From Hansfordia pulvinata (Eukaryota; Ascomycota; Sordariomycetes; Xylariales), in the NCBI GenBank assembly GCA_006538405.1, contig BJKQ01000042.1, positions 16,085-80,084 on the forward strand: a stretch of DNA of 64,000 bases, in the 5' to 3' direction. The notes under the pieces were generated by a model. It ran no database searches. It had not been told where the DNA came from and saw only the letters and a program-made list of their open reading frames with translations. The position numbers and the translations under genes were made by a program. This document shows positions 11,666 to 22,558 of the stretch, one piece after another (position 1 is the stretch's first letter; every line of letters begins with the position of its first letter).

Positions 11666-12807
11666 GCTTCTGCGCCTATGAGACCCCCGACAGGCCGGGC
11701 ACATTAGCGTATTAGGTAGCATGTGGCCTGAAAGCCCAGAAAAGGCTTCGCTTCGGAGATGGGGGTGCGAGGGACACGCCGCAACCCATCTTCCCTAGTA
11801 CCAGGAGCACATTATGTCCCTCTTTGATCTCGCCGTTGCCCTGGTCGGGCAGGCGTGGTTGCATGAGCACGTGAAGGCGCAAATGATATCCTCACTTCAA
11901 AGGGCTTTAGACCTTTAATAAGGGCCCTTCCCGAATTTCGTAATGGTCCCGATCGCCACTCACCGTGCTGTGCTACCTAGATCAAGTGTCCTAAGGGCAG
12001 TCCCTTAGCTTAATCTTGATGTGGACCTACCTCCACTCTCCACGAAGATTGAGCGGGGATGGGAGTGGCTGCGCCTGCACTGTCCGCTTTTATATAGGGC
12101 TAGATAATGCCTTCTCCGGTCGATGCTCTTCCATGTTTAGCCAGCCAGTGCACATTGACCATGCCCTTTACGCCGCTGTCTCTCGGCAGACCGCCGCAGA
12201 GTGCTCGGAATTGTCATCGCCCACCCACCTGAATGGGCTCTCTGCCTTGTCGCAAAGGAGCAGTCATCGCGCTGCCTCAGTCGAGAGTAGCGTACGCCTC
12301 GAGGACTAGCCAAGCTGACCAATCTCGGGTGTGCGAAAAGGGGCAGGGCTGTCAGGGCTGGGCAAGTGGTGAAGATGATAAGACGCGCCTGAACGAGCGG
12401 GTCTCTTATCCGGGAGAGACCATCGAGCAGCCCGACTGGCAAGGCTTAGTAATTGACGCCTGCGGTAGCCATGGAGCGGCCACGGCCTATGGCCCGAGTC
12501 CGCCGAAGCGGGTACGGTCATTAAGGAGGTCAAAGTGACAGCGTACGGGATTTCGACTGGCGATACCAGGTGTGGAGGGCGAAAGAGGGAGAGAAGGGAG
12601 GGGAAGGGAGGGAGAGAAAATGTCAGCGTTGTATGTCATGTCTCTGCTGTCAGCATTGATTTGGGTGCTTAAACTCATCGCTGTCGATACGACAAATGGA
12701 TGTACTGGCCAGTCAGACATTTAACAGCTACCCGGGCCTTAAAAGACAACCAGTTTTTTCTCAAGCAAGAGAGCGTCGACCGACTGGCCGATGTTCCTTC
12801 CGCTTAA

Positions 12808-13020
12808 GGTACATGGATTCGGTTGATTCTAGGATCCATCATCTGGTTCTTCAGTCAACGCGACAGACTCCTCGATCGGGTGTCCTTATCCTACTTAGCT
12901 GCCGCTGTCGCGATGACGGTGTCACAGGTCGCCAGCATCCTGCTCGATCTGGTATTGAACCTCGCGCTCTTCTTTATGGTGAAACAGACTGTCCTGGATG
13001 TGATATCCCTATCTCAATGA
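12808..13020 (+). CDS. C-terminal fragment of a membrane protein
   Basis: The frame is open from a TAA at 12,805 and ends at a TGA at 13,018-13,020. It reads LILGSIIWFFSQRDRLLD, then VSLSYLAAAVAMTVSQVA and ILLDLVLNLALFFMV, and ends VLDVISLSQ. There are two or three hydrophobic segments separated by a short charged loop, which suggests two transmembrane helices. No ATG lies near the 5' end, so this is probably the last exon of a spliced gene or a truncated relic; no upstream exon could be joined with confidence. The protein-like quality is clearly better than that of the other frames here. Family not recognised. Confidence 0.4.
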   Translation, partial: GTWIRLILGSIIWFFSQRDRLLDRVSLSYLAAAVAMTVSQVASILLDLVLNLALFFMVKQTVLDVISLSQ

Positions 13021-13690
13021 CTCCTATCGCCTCTCGATTGGCTCGTGCATGGTTAGAGAATGATTCATGAGACCCCGAGAAGGGGGAGGGGGAATCAGCG
13101 ACCGCGGACACTTCGTGGGCCGATAGCGGCGGTGATGGCTGAGTTGAAGGGTCGAATGCCATGATGGGATGTGATGAAAAGGGATGGAATGAGACTTGAA
13201 GATAGACCAGGGAGCGGCCGCGGTGGCGCAGCACGAGCTGGAAGCTTGCGGGACGGAACGTGAGCAGAGCGAGGAATGGAGATCCGGCGTCAGCGGACAT
13301 CAGGCGCATAGATATCTCGGCCTTTCCCCGGGCTCACGGACCCGGACCCTGACATGCTCATGCAAACCTACAGAGACTGTCCGCCTCTCTGGCCCTGGCT
13401 TACTCTTTATCCTCCCTCTCAATACGCCGGACATATCTATACAGAATGAACCCCCCCTCACGTGAGGCATGCAGATAGACGAAGAGGCAGGACCGCAGAG
13501 ACGATGTGCGGCAGCGAAAGGGGCAGACTGGGCAGCAGCACAGTGATAAACGTGTCCAAGGGGTAAAGATGTCCGAGTCTGAGCCAAAGTTAGGCAGTGC
13601 TGAGTGGCACACTCTCTTTCCACGCCGCTCAGAGACCCAAGACTACCATGTTGCAGGCTGCGAAGATAGAACCTGCCGCCCAGCCCAACC

Positions 13691-13867
13691 ATGGCGTCTT
13701 TCTGGCTGGGTCCACTGGCCGCTTCCGGCGGCGGGCCCAACGACGACGACATCGACATCGACATCGACAATGGCGACGACGGGCGCCCCCGCCAACCAAA
13801 GCTGCCCTTCCCGCTATCCCGTAGGGGCTGCGTTGGTGATTGGCAGCCCGCTTCGCTGCCCAACTGA
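13691..13867 (+). CDS. Small ORF with Asp-Ile repeat
   Basis: A 58-codon frame starts at an ATG in a good fungal context (AACCATGG) and ends at a TGA. It encodes MASFWLGPLAASGGGP followed by an acidic run built from a (GACATC)n microsatellite, then PKLPFPLSRRGC. A possible donor (GTTG|GTGATT, about 13,832) and acceptor (TCGCAG, about 13,890) inside and just after it would allow it to be a first exon. No family is recognised. It may be a real short gene or first exon, or a chance frame over a microsatellite. Confidence 0.25.
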   Translation: MASFWLGPLAASGGGPNDDDIDIDIDNGDDGRPRQPKLPFPLSRRGCVGDWQPASLPN

Positions 13868-13978
13868 AAGATTCTACCTATTCCCTCGCAGCAATGCCGC
13901 GTGCGTTGGCTCGGGCAAAAATATGCATCTGCAGCGTAGCCCGTGGTTAGGAGGCAATCTGAGGCTACTCGTACTGGG

Positions 13979-14188
13979 ATGTCGGGATCGCAGAATCACT
14001 ATGACGATGGCCCCATCCGCCTCCAAGCCCTCGCTCCCGCACCGATTGGATATCAGTTAACAAGGGGAGGGGGCCCTCGGACTCATTTAGCCGCAGACGG
14101 CCTCACAAGGTATGGGGGGCCGCTTCAACGTCCCTACGAGAAGGACATTCATAACAGGCAGCAGACAGCGGGCTTCGAGACTGGATAG
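13979..14188 (+). CDS. Hypothetical 69-residue ORF
   Basis: Starts at ATG with MSGSQNHYDDGPIRLQALAP and ends QQTAGFETG before a TAG. It is hydrophilic, with no signal peptide or membrane segment. Its composition is more protein-like than the overlapping frames and it follows the 58-codon ORF on the same strand, so the two might be exons of one gene; I could not fix a splice path between them. No family recognised. Confidence 0.25.
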   Translation: MSGSQNHYDDGPIRLQALAPAPIGYQLTRGGGPRTHLAADGLTRYGGPLQRPYEKDIHNRQQTAGFETG

Positions 14189-14698
14189 AAAGAATCACGA
14201 GACCTTCGCAGGCACTAGTCTTCGCATCAGGTATTGCCCACCACGATCTCATTATCGCCGTTCCTTCTAGAGGGGTTCGCGCCGTGCCGCGGGGATACCT
14301 GCCTGTGCGGTTGCAAAGGACTTAGGTCTGATACATCGTGCCCAGACACGTAAGAACCACACCTGGCGAGCTTCTGGGCACAAGAAAGGCTAGTCAGATC
14401 TGTTCAGGCCAGGTGCGAATCATCCATTTGCTAGGCGGTCACGTCAAATGGCGGTCTCGAGTAAGCCTCGATCTCGATGGCCGTATTCCAGGACACCAGT
14501 GTAAAGCGGCTCCGCTTTCCACCCCAGCTGTGTGACTGTACACCACGGATTGGAGTGATATCAATGGTCGTGACAGCAATGTCAAGAAGGCAACTGATCA
14601 TAGCCTTTCTGAATGGAAAGGACTTGATTGGCTACCAGTGACGCGACGATGAGTCCTAGGCACGCAACATCTAAACAAGTAGGACATTCCGGCGTGTG

Positions 14699-16533
14699 TC
14701 AAGCCTCTAAGAAGCCGTTCCCGTGGCCCTGGAGGAAGAACATCTGCATGGCCTCCGTCTCTAAAGCCAAAGACTGTATGCGCAGTGCTTCGCTATGTGT
14801 TAGCAGAGACAGTCCGCGCTCTCGAAACGTTTCGACACCCTCTTGCGGAATCAAGTGTGGCTGCTCCAGGACCGACGACTCAGCCAGGTCATCGCGATAT
14901 TTGACGGCCAGGTCATCCTGAATTCTGCCGGCCAGGTCATTCTGGATTCTGCCGGCCACATCATCCTGGGGTTCGTCGGCCAGGTCGTCATACTTTCTGC
15001 CGAGTGGTTCGTCGGTCTGCTTCTCGAGTAGATCTGCCTTGATGAGCGCGGCGTCCCTCGCCCTGCCGTCCGCCTCAGCCCACGGGTTTGCAGGGAAGCC
15101 GCCCTTTAACATGTCGTCCGCCTCGGCCCACGGATTTGCCAGGATTAGGCTTTCCATGTCCTTCATGTGTAAGCTTGTCCTTGGCACGGGAGCGAGACCC
15201 TCCATTCGATCCTTGCCTGGCGAAACCATATCGTCTTTGTCGGAGTGTAAAGCTTCGCCTTGTCTCGGGGCGGTGTCTTCGTGCGCGTTGAACCCGTGAT
15301 TCTGCGGTGGCCTTAGGAGAGACCGCAATGCTTGTCCTGGGTCGGGCCTACGTTAGTTAGGGCCGTCATGAGCTCAAAGTCGGCTCGCAAAAGAGAGGGG
15401 CCGCGGTGGAAAGGCTTACAGCTGAGGTGAAGAGATTAGCGGACCCTCATTAGTGGACAGTTCCGCCATCCGAGAGGTAAGAGTGGAAAGTTCGGCCTCT
15501 TTATCGGAGCGCTCCCATGGGTTGGAATATCCAAGGGAGCGGAGCCATTGCTCGACAGACTGAGGTGAATGAAAGTGAGCCTTCACGACTTCGGCGTTGA
15601 AGTGGTACCCGGTGTACTCGCCGCCTTGAACAAGGCCTATCTTGATACTGTATTTACAGACCAGATTGGTAACGAGCTTGGTAAAGTCGGGCCAGATGAG
15701 CTGCGAAAACCCAGACCCCAATGTTCCTTGGTTCATGTTGCAAGAATCGAGTGCCGAGGAGACAAGAAAGTCGAAAGTCCTTTGGCCACTCTGGTGCGGA
15801 GTGATGTTGTACCGGACCATGAGGTAGAGGATGTTCGCCTTGACGAGCAGGCAAAAACGGCGCCCGGCCTTGGGGCGGCCTCGATACTCGGAAATGGGGA
15901 TGCCGCAACAGACCTGGGGATGGCAAGGTAATTAGCACTGGATCCCGTGGCAAGGAGGAGATGAAGCTCATGGAGTGAGATGAGGCAGAGCGCGCGAGAA
16001 CGTACTGATGGGCTGTTGTTGAGACACATGTTGATGAAGGGCAACTGGCGTGGACCAGGGACGGACACGAATCTCGCGACCCTGACCGACAAGAAAATCC
16101 CCAAGAGAGAGTCTGCACCGAGATCGCGCGTGGTCGGAAGCTGTGTGGAATTTCCTGACAAGATTGACCAGTTGGAAGCTCAACGTTCCCAGGCGCACGA
16201 GGGACTGCGAGTAATTGGCAGGTAGAGCAGGACTTGGGCGACTCCTTCATAAATCCCAAACCAAGATCGCGCAGCAGACACAAGATGGCCGAAAGTGAAG
16301 GTCGCGCCGTTGACGGATAACGAGGCCACTGCTGGTACGAGTGACGCGACTATTGCCAGAGACAAAGGGAGAGGCAACGGGGAGAAGGGCGGTGAAGTTT
16401 CCGGCAAGGACACGATGTCATGATGTCGACCAGGTATCGCAGCTGGAAACCGGAGGGCTGGTGGCGCCACTGGATTTGCACATGGCGACTGGATAGTTGA
16501 AGATGGAATGAAAGGTCCGGAGATTTGGCCCAT
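14699..16533 (-). CDS. Spliced hypothetical protein with acidic C-terminal repeats
   Basis: The 3' half is well supported. The exon at 15,913-15,420 joins through a 72-nt intron (donor GTAAGC, branch CTAAC, acceptor GTAG) to the final exon 15,347-14,699, and the frame is kept (phase 2). Upstream, a 92-nt intron (donor GTACGT at 16,005, acceptor CCCCAG) joins an exon ending ..FINMCLNNSPS at 16,006, again in frame. The final exon repeats NPWAEAD twice and carries four or five DDLA-type units (..QNDLAGRIQDDLAV..), so the C-terminus is acidic and repetitive. The 5' exon from the ATG at 16,533 has a hydrophobic segment (PLSLAIVASLVPAVASL), suggesting a membrane protein. In that frame one TGA (CGA-to-TGA) near 16,172 separates the 5' part from the rest, so there is either an unrecognised intron or a nonsense change. 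The family is not recognised. Confidence 0.5.
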
Positions 16534-16785
16534 CCTGCATGCGATTTGTTACATGTTGTGATGAAGTTGGTTTTTAATGGGCAGCGGTCCGGCCAGGTGC
16601 ATATGGATGACGCGTGGGGACAAGGGCGCTGATAGCAGTCGGTGCTCAGGTGCCGTTGGTTTGTTGCACGCGCCAGCATGGGAGACCTGGCAGGCGGGAA
16701 GAAGAGCGCAGCCGGGGCCCTGGGGATGACGGCAATATCATGGGCCGGCTTGTCGGGCAGCGCATGGCGTTATCAGTTGAAGGGC

Positions 16786-16786
<1 letters not shown>

Positions 16787-16818
<32 letters not shown>

Positions 16819-16824
16819 TGGTGT
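16787..16824 (+). repeat. (GGCGAC)n microsatellite
   Basis: Six or so GGCGAC units in a row, ending GGCGATGG. It lies upstream of the 14.7-16.5 kb gene, so it may fall in that gene's promoter or leader. Confidence 0.8.
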
Positions 16825-17089
16825 GCTGAGGAGCAAAGAGAACGAACGGGGTGCGATGGAGGAAGAGTGATGATGGAGGAGAGAGTGCCGGCTGGTAAAC
16901 AACCTCAGGTAGGCTCAGGATGCCCGTGGATGGTGGGGTGTGGTGGGGTGGACAAGCGGCCTAGAGCCGGCAGTTGAGCTGTTGTCGATCCATGCCCGTG
17001 TCTTTCTCACCCCACCAGACCACCACCACCCGTCCTCGACATGTCATCTCCGGTTCGATCGGGTGGTACTCGTACATATGAGTATTGGT

Positions 17090-17232
17090 GGTCCTAAAAT
17101 GTGAGCGATTAGGACGTATGGTCCTAAAACATGGGCGATTAGGATGCATGGTCTTAAAAGGTACCTGGGTATTTAGGAGATTAGGACGCATAGTCCTAAA
17201 AGCTGGGCGATTAGGACGTATGGTCTTAAAGT
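17090..17232 (+). repeat. Five-copy 30-bp repeat GGTCCTAAAA..GCGATTAGGA
   Basis: Units start at 17,090, 17,120, 17,150, about 17,191 and 17,221; the third is lengthened by about 11 bp. Each unit has GGTC(C/T)TAAAA, a variable core, then GATTAGGA and CGTAT or similar. TCCTAA and TTAGGA in each unit are reverse complements, so each can form a short stem. Thirty bases keeps both strands open and gives ten-residue repeats in translation, but I see no start or other sign that this is coding. Related copies lie at 8.53 kb. Confidence 0.75.
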
Positions 17233-18270
17233 GTGCTGAACCGTGGACAGCCCCCCAACGTGTCGTGTTCGGGGAGTGGGAAGGCACGACTGTGCCAAAG
17301 GGGTATTTAGGTCGAATTAGCCGACCGGGAGTCCGACCGGGGGACTCTCCCTTCCCCAACATCAGGACACCCATTTGCTTCCCTCATTGCTATCCACCTA
17401 CTAGGAGCCAGGCGTGCCAGGTGCCAGGTTCCCTGGCACACAGCGAGCCGACATACTCGCTACCGGTAGACTGACCTTGAGCTGCAGTGGAGCCGCATCG
17501 GAACGCCAGGGCCTGGATGCGAACACTTCCAGCCTCGTGCCTGTACGAGTACGGGCTTGTGCGAGTTCCCCTCAGTGGGAGTCTTGTACATCTCCCTGCA
17601 CGATCACATAGAACATTGAATGCTTGCAGCTATCTACTCGTATGCTGTGCGATGTCTCGGCAGCAGATGAAGGGCCCGACCTATAAGACTGCCTTGATGA
17701 GCTACTCGTAGGAATTGGCGGTGATGTACGCGTACGAGTACCTTCTTAAGTTCTTTTGCACGGTGGTACCTGTTCTTTGACTGGGCGGTACTCGAAAAGA
17801 TGAAAGGAAAGTTCCAGAAGCACATCAACTGCGTAGAGAAAAAGAAGGCTGTAACGGTGCCGCGTTGCCCAGTTCCAAATGGTTCAATATTTGGTCGAGG
17901 TACATTCTACATTCTACGCATCTAAGAAACACATTGACCGCTCAGATGCATATTCTGGTACGCTTCCGTCGTATCCATGTAGCGTGTACATCAGTACTTG
18001 AATACTTCAGCTGCAAACAGCACCAGGCGTGGATGAGTGCATCACATGCAGACACGCAACCACATTCTGGCCCGGATCCCTGACTGGCTTCCAGGTTGCT
18101 CGTGGACCGGCCTCTCCGACGGCGACAGAGTGACTCACACTTCAAGTCCTTGTCGCTCTCACCGAGCCAACTCTCACAAGCGTAGCGGGCGCTCTCCATT
18201 CTTCTTTACCCGGCTGCCTCCTCGCCGGTGTGATGGTCGACCTACACATGTCATGTGATTCGTCGCGTCG

Positions 18271-18464
18271 CGGGTTGCGGCCTGCATCCCGCAAACTGTC
18301 AGTCTTTGTGTGAACGAAAGCCGCGCACGAGTAGACAGCTGACGTTTCCGTATAGACGATCTCACTACAGGCAAAGTATGATACGTCTGGCGCGTTACGG
18401 GTTGCGGTCCACACTTGGCAAAGCGGCAACCTTTGCGTGGAGGAAAGCCGCGTACCAGTAGACA
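18271..18464 (+). repeat. Diverged 128-bp direct duplication
   Basis: GGGTTGCGG..GAAAGCCGCGCACGAGTAGACAG (from 18,271) recurs as GGGTTGCGG..GAAAGCCGCGTACCAGTAGACAG (from 18,399). Ends and spacing are conserved while the middle has changed, so this is an old tandem duplication. No coding frame is shared by the two copies. Confidence 0.55.
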
Positions 18465-18819
18465 GTCGCGGCACCAACCTTATGTCCTTATGTGGGTAGG
18501 CATCGAGCTTCTTCGCATTCACCTTTCCAGTACAGATCCTACGACTGGCGCGATGCTATTTAGTCTAGACTGGCAGCCGCCTTGGTCCGGTTTTCTTCGC
18601 CTTCCTCTCTTCACATCTGCTCCCTGATGGCCGCAGACCTCACTTGGCTGGCCTCTCGCCCTGGCTTGATCTTCTTGCCTTTCTAGGTCTTCATTTCTGG
18701 TTATGTCCAGTACGGGTGTTTATGCTGATGCTGATGACACTCAGGTCTTGGGTTGATCTCTATCATTACTGGTGACTGCGCGGTTCAGAAGGGGCTTCAA
18801 TCTGCTTCTGATTGGGCGT

Positions 18820-19500
18820 GAGCAACTCTGATGAGTTGCCATGTCAAGTCTGAGCCGAGACCTGACGACTCTGATGAGTTCTCGTGTCTACGTCGAGACC
18901 CATGACCCCGGTAGGCTTTCGAAATAGGCGTGGGATTGAATCTCTGTCGCTAGAGTTGATCTCTAGTGTCGCACCGGAATCTGCGGTGCCTCGCGGGCGC
19001 CCACGTAGGTCTGGTAGATCGTCTCGAGGAGTCGCGCACGCGCGGCTTCTACAGCTCCACCCTGATGCGGTTGGCGGTACGCGCTTCACTTGCGTGGCTT
19101 TCTTCTCTTCAACAGAAGTTAGCAAGGTTGCACGGTCAGGAACATTGCAATCCAGGCGCTGAGAGGTTATCGTGGAGTGGAATGATTTCTCTGGCTCTCT
19201 GATGAGGGACCTCCATTCTCGTGGCTCTCTGATGAGGGGCCTCTAGTCTCTGGGCCTCTGACGAGGGACGTCTCCTCGATAGGAGAGCAGCCAGCGGCTG
19301 GTCGGGGGCTCGTTTAGTAAAAGAGCAGCTTGAGGAGCGCCCCTTAGGCGCCCTTAACCTTACCCGCTCTCAAGAGAGTGACAAGCGGCCCACCTGAGAC
19401 TCCTCGATAGGAGCGCAGTCAGAGGCGAGTCCCTTCACCAAGGGATCGAGCTCCTGAACCACAGCGCCGGCCCGCCCTACTTAGGCCGGGCATGCCCGAA
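18820..19500. repeat. Cluster of short perfect hairpins, candidate structured RNA
   Basis: Short perfect stem-loops follow one another: GCAACTC-TGAT-GAGTTGC (18,822-18,839), GACTC-TGAT-GAGTT (about 18,867-18,880), TCTCCT-CGAT-AGGAGA (19,271-19,286), CAGCC-AGC-GGCTG (19,288-19,300), GCGCC-CCTTA-GGCGC (19,337-19,351), CTCTC-AA-GAGAG (19,367-19,378), CTCCT-CGAT-AGGAG (19,400-19,413), TCCCTT-CACC-AAGGGA (19,430-19,445) and the palindrome CGGGCATGCCCG (19,487-19,498). Between them CTCTGATGAGG repeats twice, with a CTCTGACGAGG variant, at 19,196-19,266. No long ORF covers the cluster. It may be a non-coding structured RNA or part of a mobile element. Confidence 0.5.
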
Positions 19501-20941
19501 ACGAAACGTGTAGCCAGGGGTACAGTATCCTGTTTGCCCACCTCCTTTGTACTCGTGGTCTGCACCACCGCACAGAATGAAGCAGCCCCCAGGACTGGGA
19601 GCCGGATCTCAGTATCTTATCGATAAGACATGGGAGTTCCAAATTCCAATGTTGAATCCCACGTGTTCGTGCCTCGAACGTCGTGCCTCGAAGGCTTGCT
19701 TAGGTAGCACAGTCACCCTAATGAGGATAACCTGAACTATGTGCTTCGCGAATCCACCATCTTTTCCTTTCTCTTTTCGATACTCGTCCCAGTACTCGTG
19801 CGAGCACACTGGAAACGAGATGACCACCCACTGTCCACGTCATTGCTATTAGAGCTTATAGAGCTATGCTTGCTCAGCTGTGGACTTGGCAGGGCTTGTT
19901 GCACGACTACGTCCATGGATCTACTGCTGACGCTTGCCGGACGCTCGGGCATATCTGTGATAGGTGTACCACGAGGTCCCCGGCTTTCCCGCAGTAGGTT
20001 TCTTGTCCGGCGCAAAGAGGAGGGGAGCATTCCTCTCTCTCGTCTCGCACTTTTAGGAACACACATGATACATCGTATGTACGCCTTCGGGGCCCACCCT
20101 TATCATGCAGTGATTCCTGACGTGAAGGAGCCCGAGCACGACCAAAGCCAGCTTCTCAATTCAAAAGAAGCCACGCAGAAGAGGATCGTCTTCTTTCCGG
20201 CGCCGAGCTACGACTCCCATCCCGGCTAGGGCCCCGTTCCGTATCCCTCTAGGCTTCGGCTGGGCTTCTGGCTCTGCGCTTTGTATTGGACAGGAGTGTT
20301 GGTCTCGTATCGTGTACGGAACCGCCAGCGGTTGGTCTCCTCTTGTTAAATCGGCTCTTCATTACAGACCCTGCAGCAACGGCTGCTGCACGAACGCGCC
20401 ACCTGCGGCGTGTCCCACCCAGCGCCGTCACGCCACCCGAGCCGGCTGAGATCGTGCTGCCGACCTGCTGGGATGCCGAGCCGCCGTCACAGCTGCTAAA
20501 GTCGGGGACCGACGGATGAGGCAACGAGAGCAGGAGCGAGGCCTGTGAAACACGCCTTCGTCCGGGCTGCAACCCAGGCAGTCCGTCTGTCCGTCCCTCT
20601 CGTCTGCGATCAGCGTTGGGACGCATTATCGAATACTAAAACCTCGGGCATCCACAGCTAGGCACTGACAGTTGAAGTCGCGCTTGAGGCGTTCAACGTA
20701 TTTACAGTAACATCCTGATCGCACTTCGTGTTCCGTTTTCAGCGCAGCTACCCTCGCGGCTTTCCTTATGTTCATGCTCATCTTTAATCCATATTCATAT
20801 ACCGATCCCTATGCGCGTGCGTGCAGATAATGCGTGCGTGTTCACATTTGTTTCCAAATATCTGCCCCTCTTCACTTCCGACGGCTCGGCCAGAGTCGTG
20901 CTCGACATCTCGCTCACAGAGGAGTTCATGGAGTCACTGTG
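19500..20941. other. No firmly supported gene
   Basis: The longest frame, plus strand to 20,229, is about 160 codons but opens with a non-ATG codon, and an equally open frame lies opposite it. A minus-strand frame from an ATG at 20,626 to 20,249 (125 codons, Arg/Ser/Ala-rich) is also mirrored by an open plus frame. Neither has a domain or splice support, so I do not call them. Confidence 0.35.
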
Positions 20942-21420
20942 TCACATGCGGCCCCAGATTGGGCCAAGAGCGACTGCGCGAGCACCGGCTTGGAGAGGGA
21001 CGCGGCCATGCTTTTGACAGCAGTCGAAGCTCGCATTGTCGGAGGTCTGTGGTAGTCCACCTTGGCGAAATGCATCAAGTTGTGGCACTTTCTGCTGAGG
21101 GAGAGTCCCCTTGTAACTTGTAAGAGTGGTCATCTTTCGGCTCTCGACCTGGCTGTCAGACGAGACTGAGACTTGATAGTGGAAACGCCCTTGGATACTT
21201 CGAACCCAGCGTCCCCATCGCGTTGGGGAGCTCCAGAGTTGAGATCCGCTGTCTGATTTTATCGTTGTAGTGACTACGCCTGGATTCCTGTTCAAGCCCC
21301 AGAATACATCCGTTCAGGAGTGAGTCACTGACGCTCAGTGAAAGTTTGTCCAAGACTCCGGGCAATCTCGTTCACAGTCTCGAGAGTGGGTGTAAACGCG
21401 ATCTCAGGCATGCCGAGCCT
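20942..21420 (-). pseudogene. Frameshifted coding remnant
   Basis: Minus-strand sequence is protein-like but moves between frames. It starts MPEIAFTPTLETVNEIARSL at about 21,411, passes into a frame giving SLLNGCILGLEQESRRSHYN and later ISTLELPNAMGTLGSKYPRA, and a third frame opens toward ..FDCCQKHG near 21,010. No consistent splice sites join them. It is immediately downstream of the 21.54-22.16 kb remnant on the same strand, so both may be one dead gene. Family not recognised. Confidence 0.3.
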
Positions 21421-21543
21421 TGCAACCGCCAGCTCACCCGTCCAGATACAGCCCCGCCTTGCGGCCGACACAAGCCGCCGGAAAAGGCAACGCCAACGCT
21501 ATTGCTCGCCTGATTAAAGCCGACGCTTAACAGCCTTGTCTTC

Positions 21544-22163
21544 TCATAGCTTGGCTCGTAACAGAGACTTGCTGCCGGCGAACGAGTCGGTGGCCTTATC
21601 GGTAGACAAGCCGGCGGTCTCGGCGGCAGACTCGTTGTCTTCAGGCTCCTCTTCAACCGGAACGTTCTTCCTCGTGTGTTGAAATCCGTCAGCCATGATG
21701 TACCATGGGCGCCCGTGCTCGTGCTTCACTTTCCTTCCAGTCGACACCGGCGGCCTTAAGCTTCTTCTCGCAACTGCTGCGCATGCCGCCGTCGCTAAAC
21801 TCGGTGACGGTCGACATCCACAGATTGAGCGGGAAGCGGTCGCGCACGGGTGGGCAATCCTCCTCTTATCTTTGCTACTAAGGCTGGCTCCGGGGCCTTG
21901 AGCGTCTTAAAGCAGGGGTCGTTGCTGTTAGCCGGGGTCGCATCGAGCGCCTCGTCCTGGTCTTGCTCGTCGTACAAGTCGTCGCCACCGATGCTGAACT
22001 GTGCCATGGTCTTCATCATCTGCTCAGTTCTCTTTAAACAGTCGTCAAGAGTCTCAAGAGCCGAGTTCTGGCTTGCATTCTGGCTACTGAATGCGCACTT
22101 ATTCGCTACGATGGTCGGGTTTTTGTTCGTGTTCGCGGTGGATATATCGTTCGTGTTTATCAA
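21544..22163 (-). pseudogene. Hypothetical gene broken by two frameshifts
   Basis: Three consecutive pieces read as one protein on the minus strand. Piece one (22,163 to about 21,870) contains NSALETLDDCLKRTEQMMKT and an acidic run (DDLYDEQDQDEALDA). Piece two, in a shifted frame, reads EEDCPPVRDRFPLNLWMSTV and then SSCEKKLKAAGVDWK. Piece three, shifted again at the AAGGAAAG run near 21,737, reads HEHGRPWYIMADGFQHTRKN and ends SFAGSKSLLRAKL before a TAG. The two junctions lie in A/G runs and need single-base indels, not introns. The pieces abut without loss, which is what a recent frameshift or an assembly indel gives. The family is not recognised. Confidence 0.45.
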
Positions 22164-22558
22164 AAAGTTATGGTTCGTGATGTCGTGCTTGAATGTGCGC
22201 GTACAACTCGTGGGTTTCGTTATTATGCTTAAAGACGTTTGTGGTCGTGCACGAGTGCCTGTTCGTATCCAGAAACTGCATCAAGTTTCAGGAAACTGAC
22301 ATGATGTACGTGATACTGAACAGATAGCCGTCGTCGTGACCACCAGAGAGCGTGCTCTTGATCACGTGGTGGCTCGCAGTGTCGACCATCTTCTAGGTCA
22401 CCTGCTCGTTTCTGCTGTTCATAAAACCATGGCGTGATCTGGTATCACGATCCCCGCTCGATCGTAGCTCCTTTTACCATCCTTAAAAACTGACTCATAG
22501 GAATGGTTATTGAATAGAACGGGTATTTCATTATATACTAATAATAGTACGCTGATAA

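Larger units (their letters stand above)
10640..12807. other. No supported gene; hairpin-forming repeats
   Basis: Apart from the inverted and tandem repeats at 11.29-11.76 kb (separate entries) this 2.2-kb stretch has only short overlapping frames, for example at 12,016-12,440 on both strands. A purine-rich run lies at about 12,575-12,620. No RNA gene or domain seen. Confidence 0.4.
16540..18250. other. No supported gene; repeats
   Basis: Contains a GGCGAC microsatellite (about 16,787-16,824), the 30-bp array at 17.09 kb, and several GTACTCGTAC or GTACGAGTAC words between 17,067 and 17,790. Open frames of 60-140 codons follow the repeats and look like their translations. No gene call is justified. 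Confidence 0.4.

Noticed and set aside
13300..13863. 187-codon minus-strand ORF
   Set aside because: It mirrors plus-strand frames over a GAC/ATC microsatellite, giving an artificial Met-Ser repeat; no domain or splice support.
13506..14060. 184-codon plus-strand ORF
   Set aside because: Low-complexity Thr-Ser run from the same microsatellite in another frame; the shorter frame starting in AACCATGG looks more natural.
17090..17232. CRISPR-like array
   Set aside because: Units abut with a 30-bp period and have no unique spacers; the organism is a fungus.
18822..19275. Hammerhead ribozyme, because CTGATGAG occurs five times
   Set aside because: The hammerhead core also needs GAAA after stem II and a cleavable stem I/III arrangement. 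No copy is followed by GAAA at a suitable distance.
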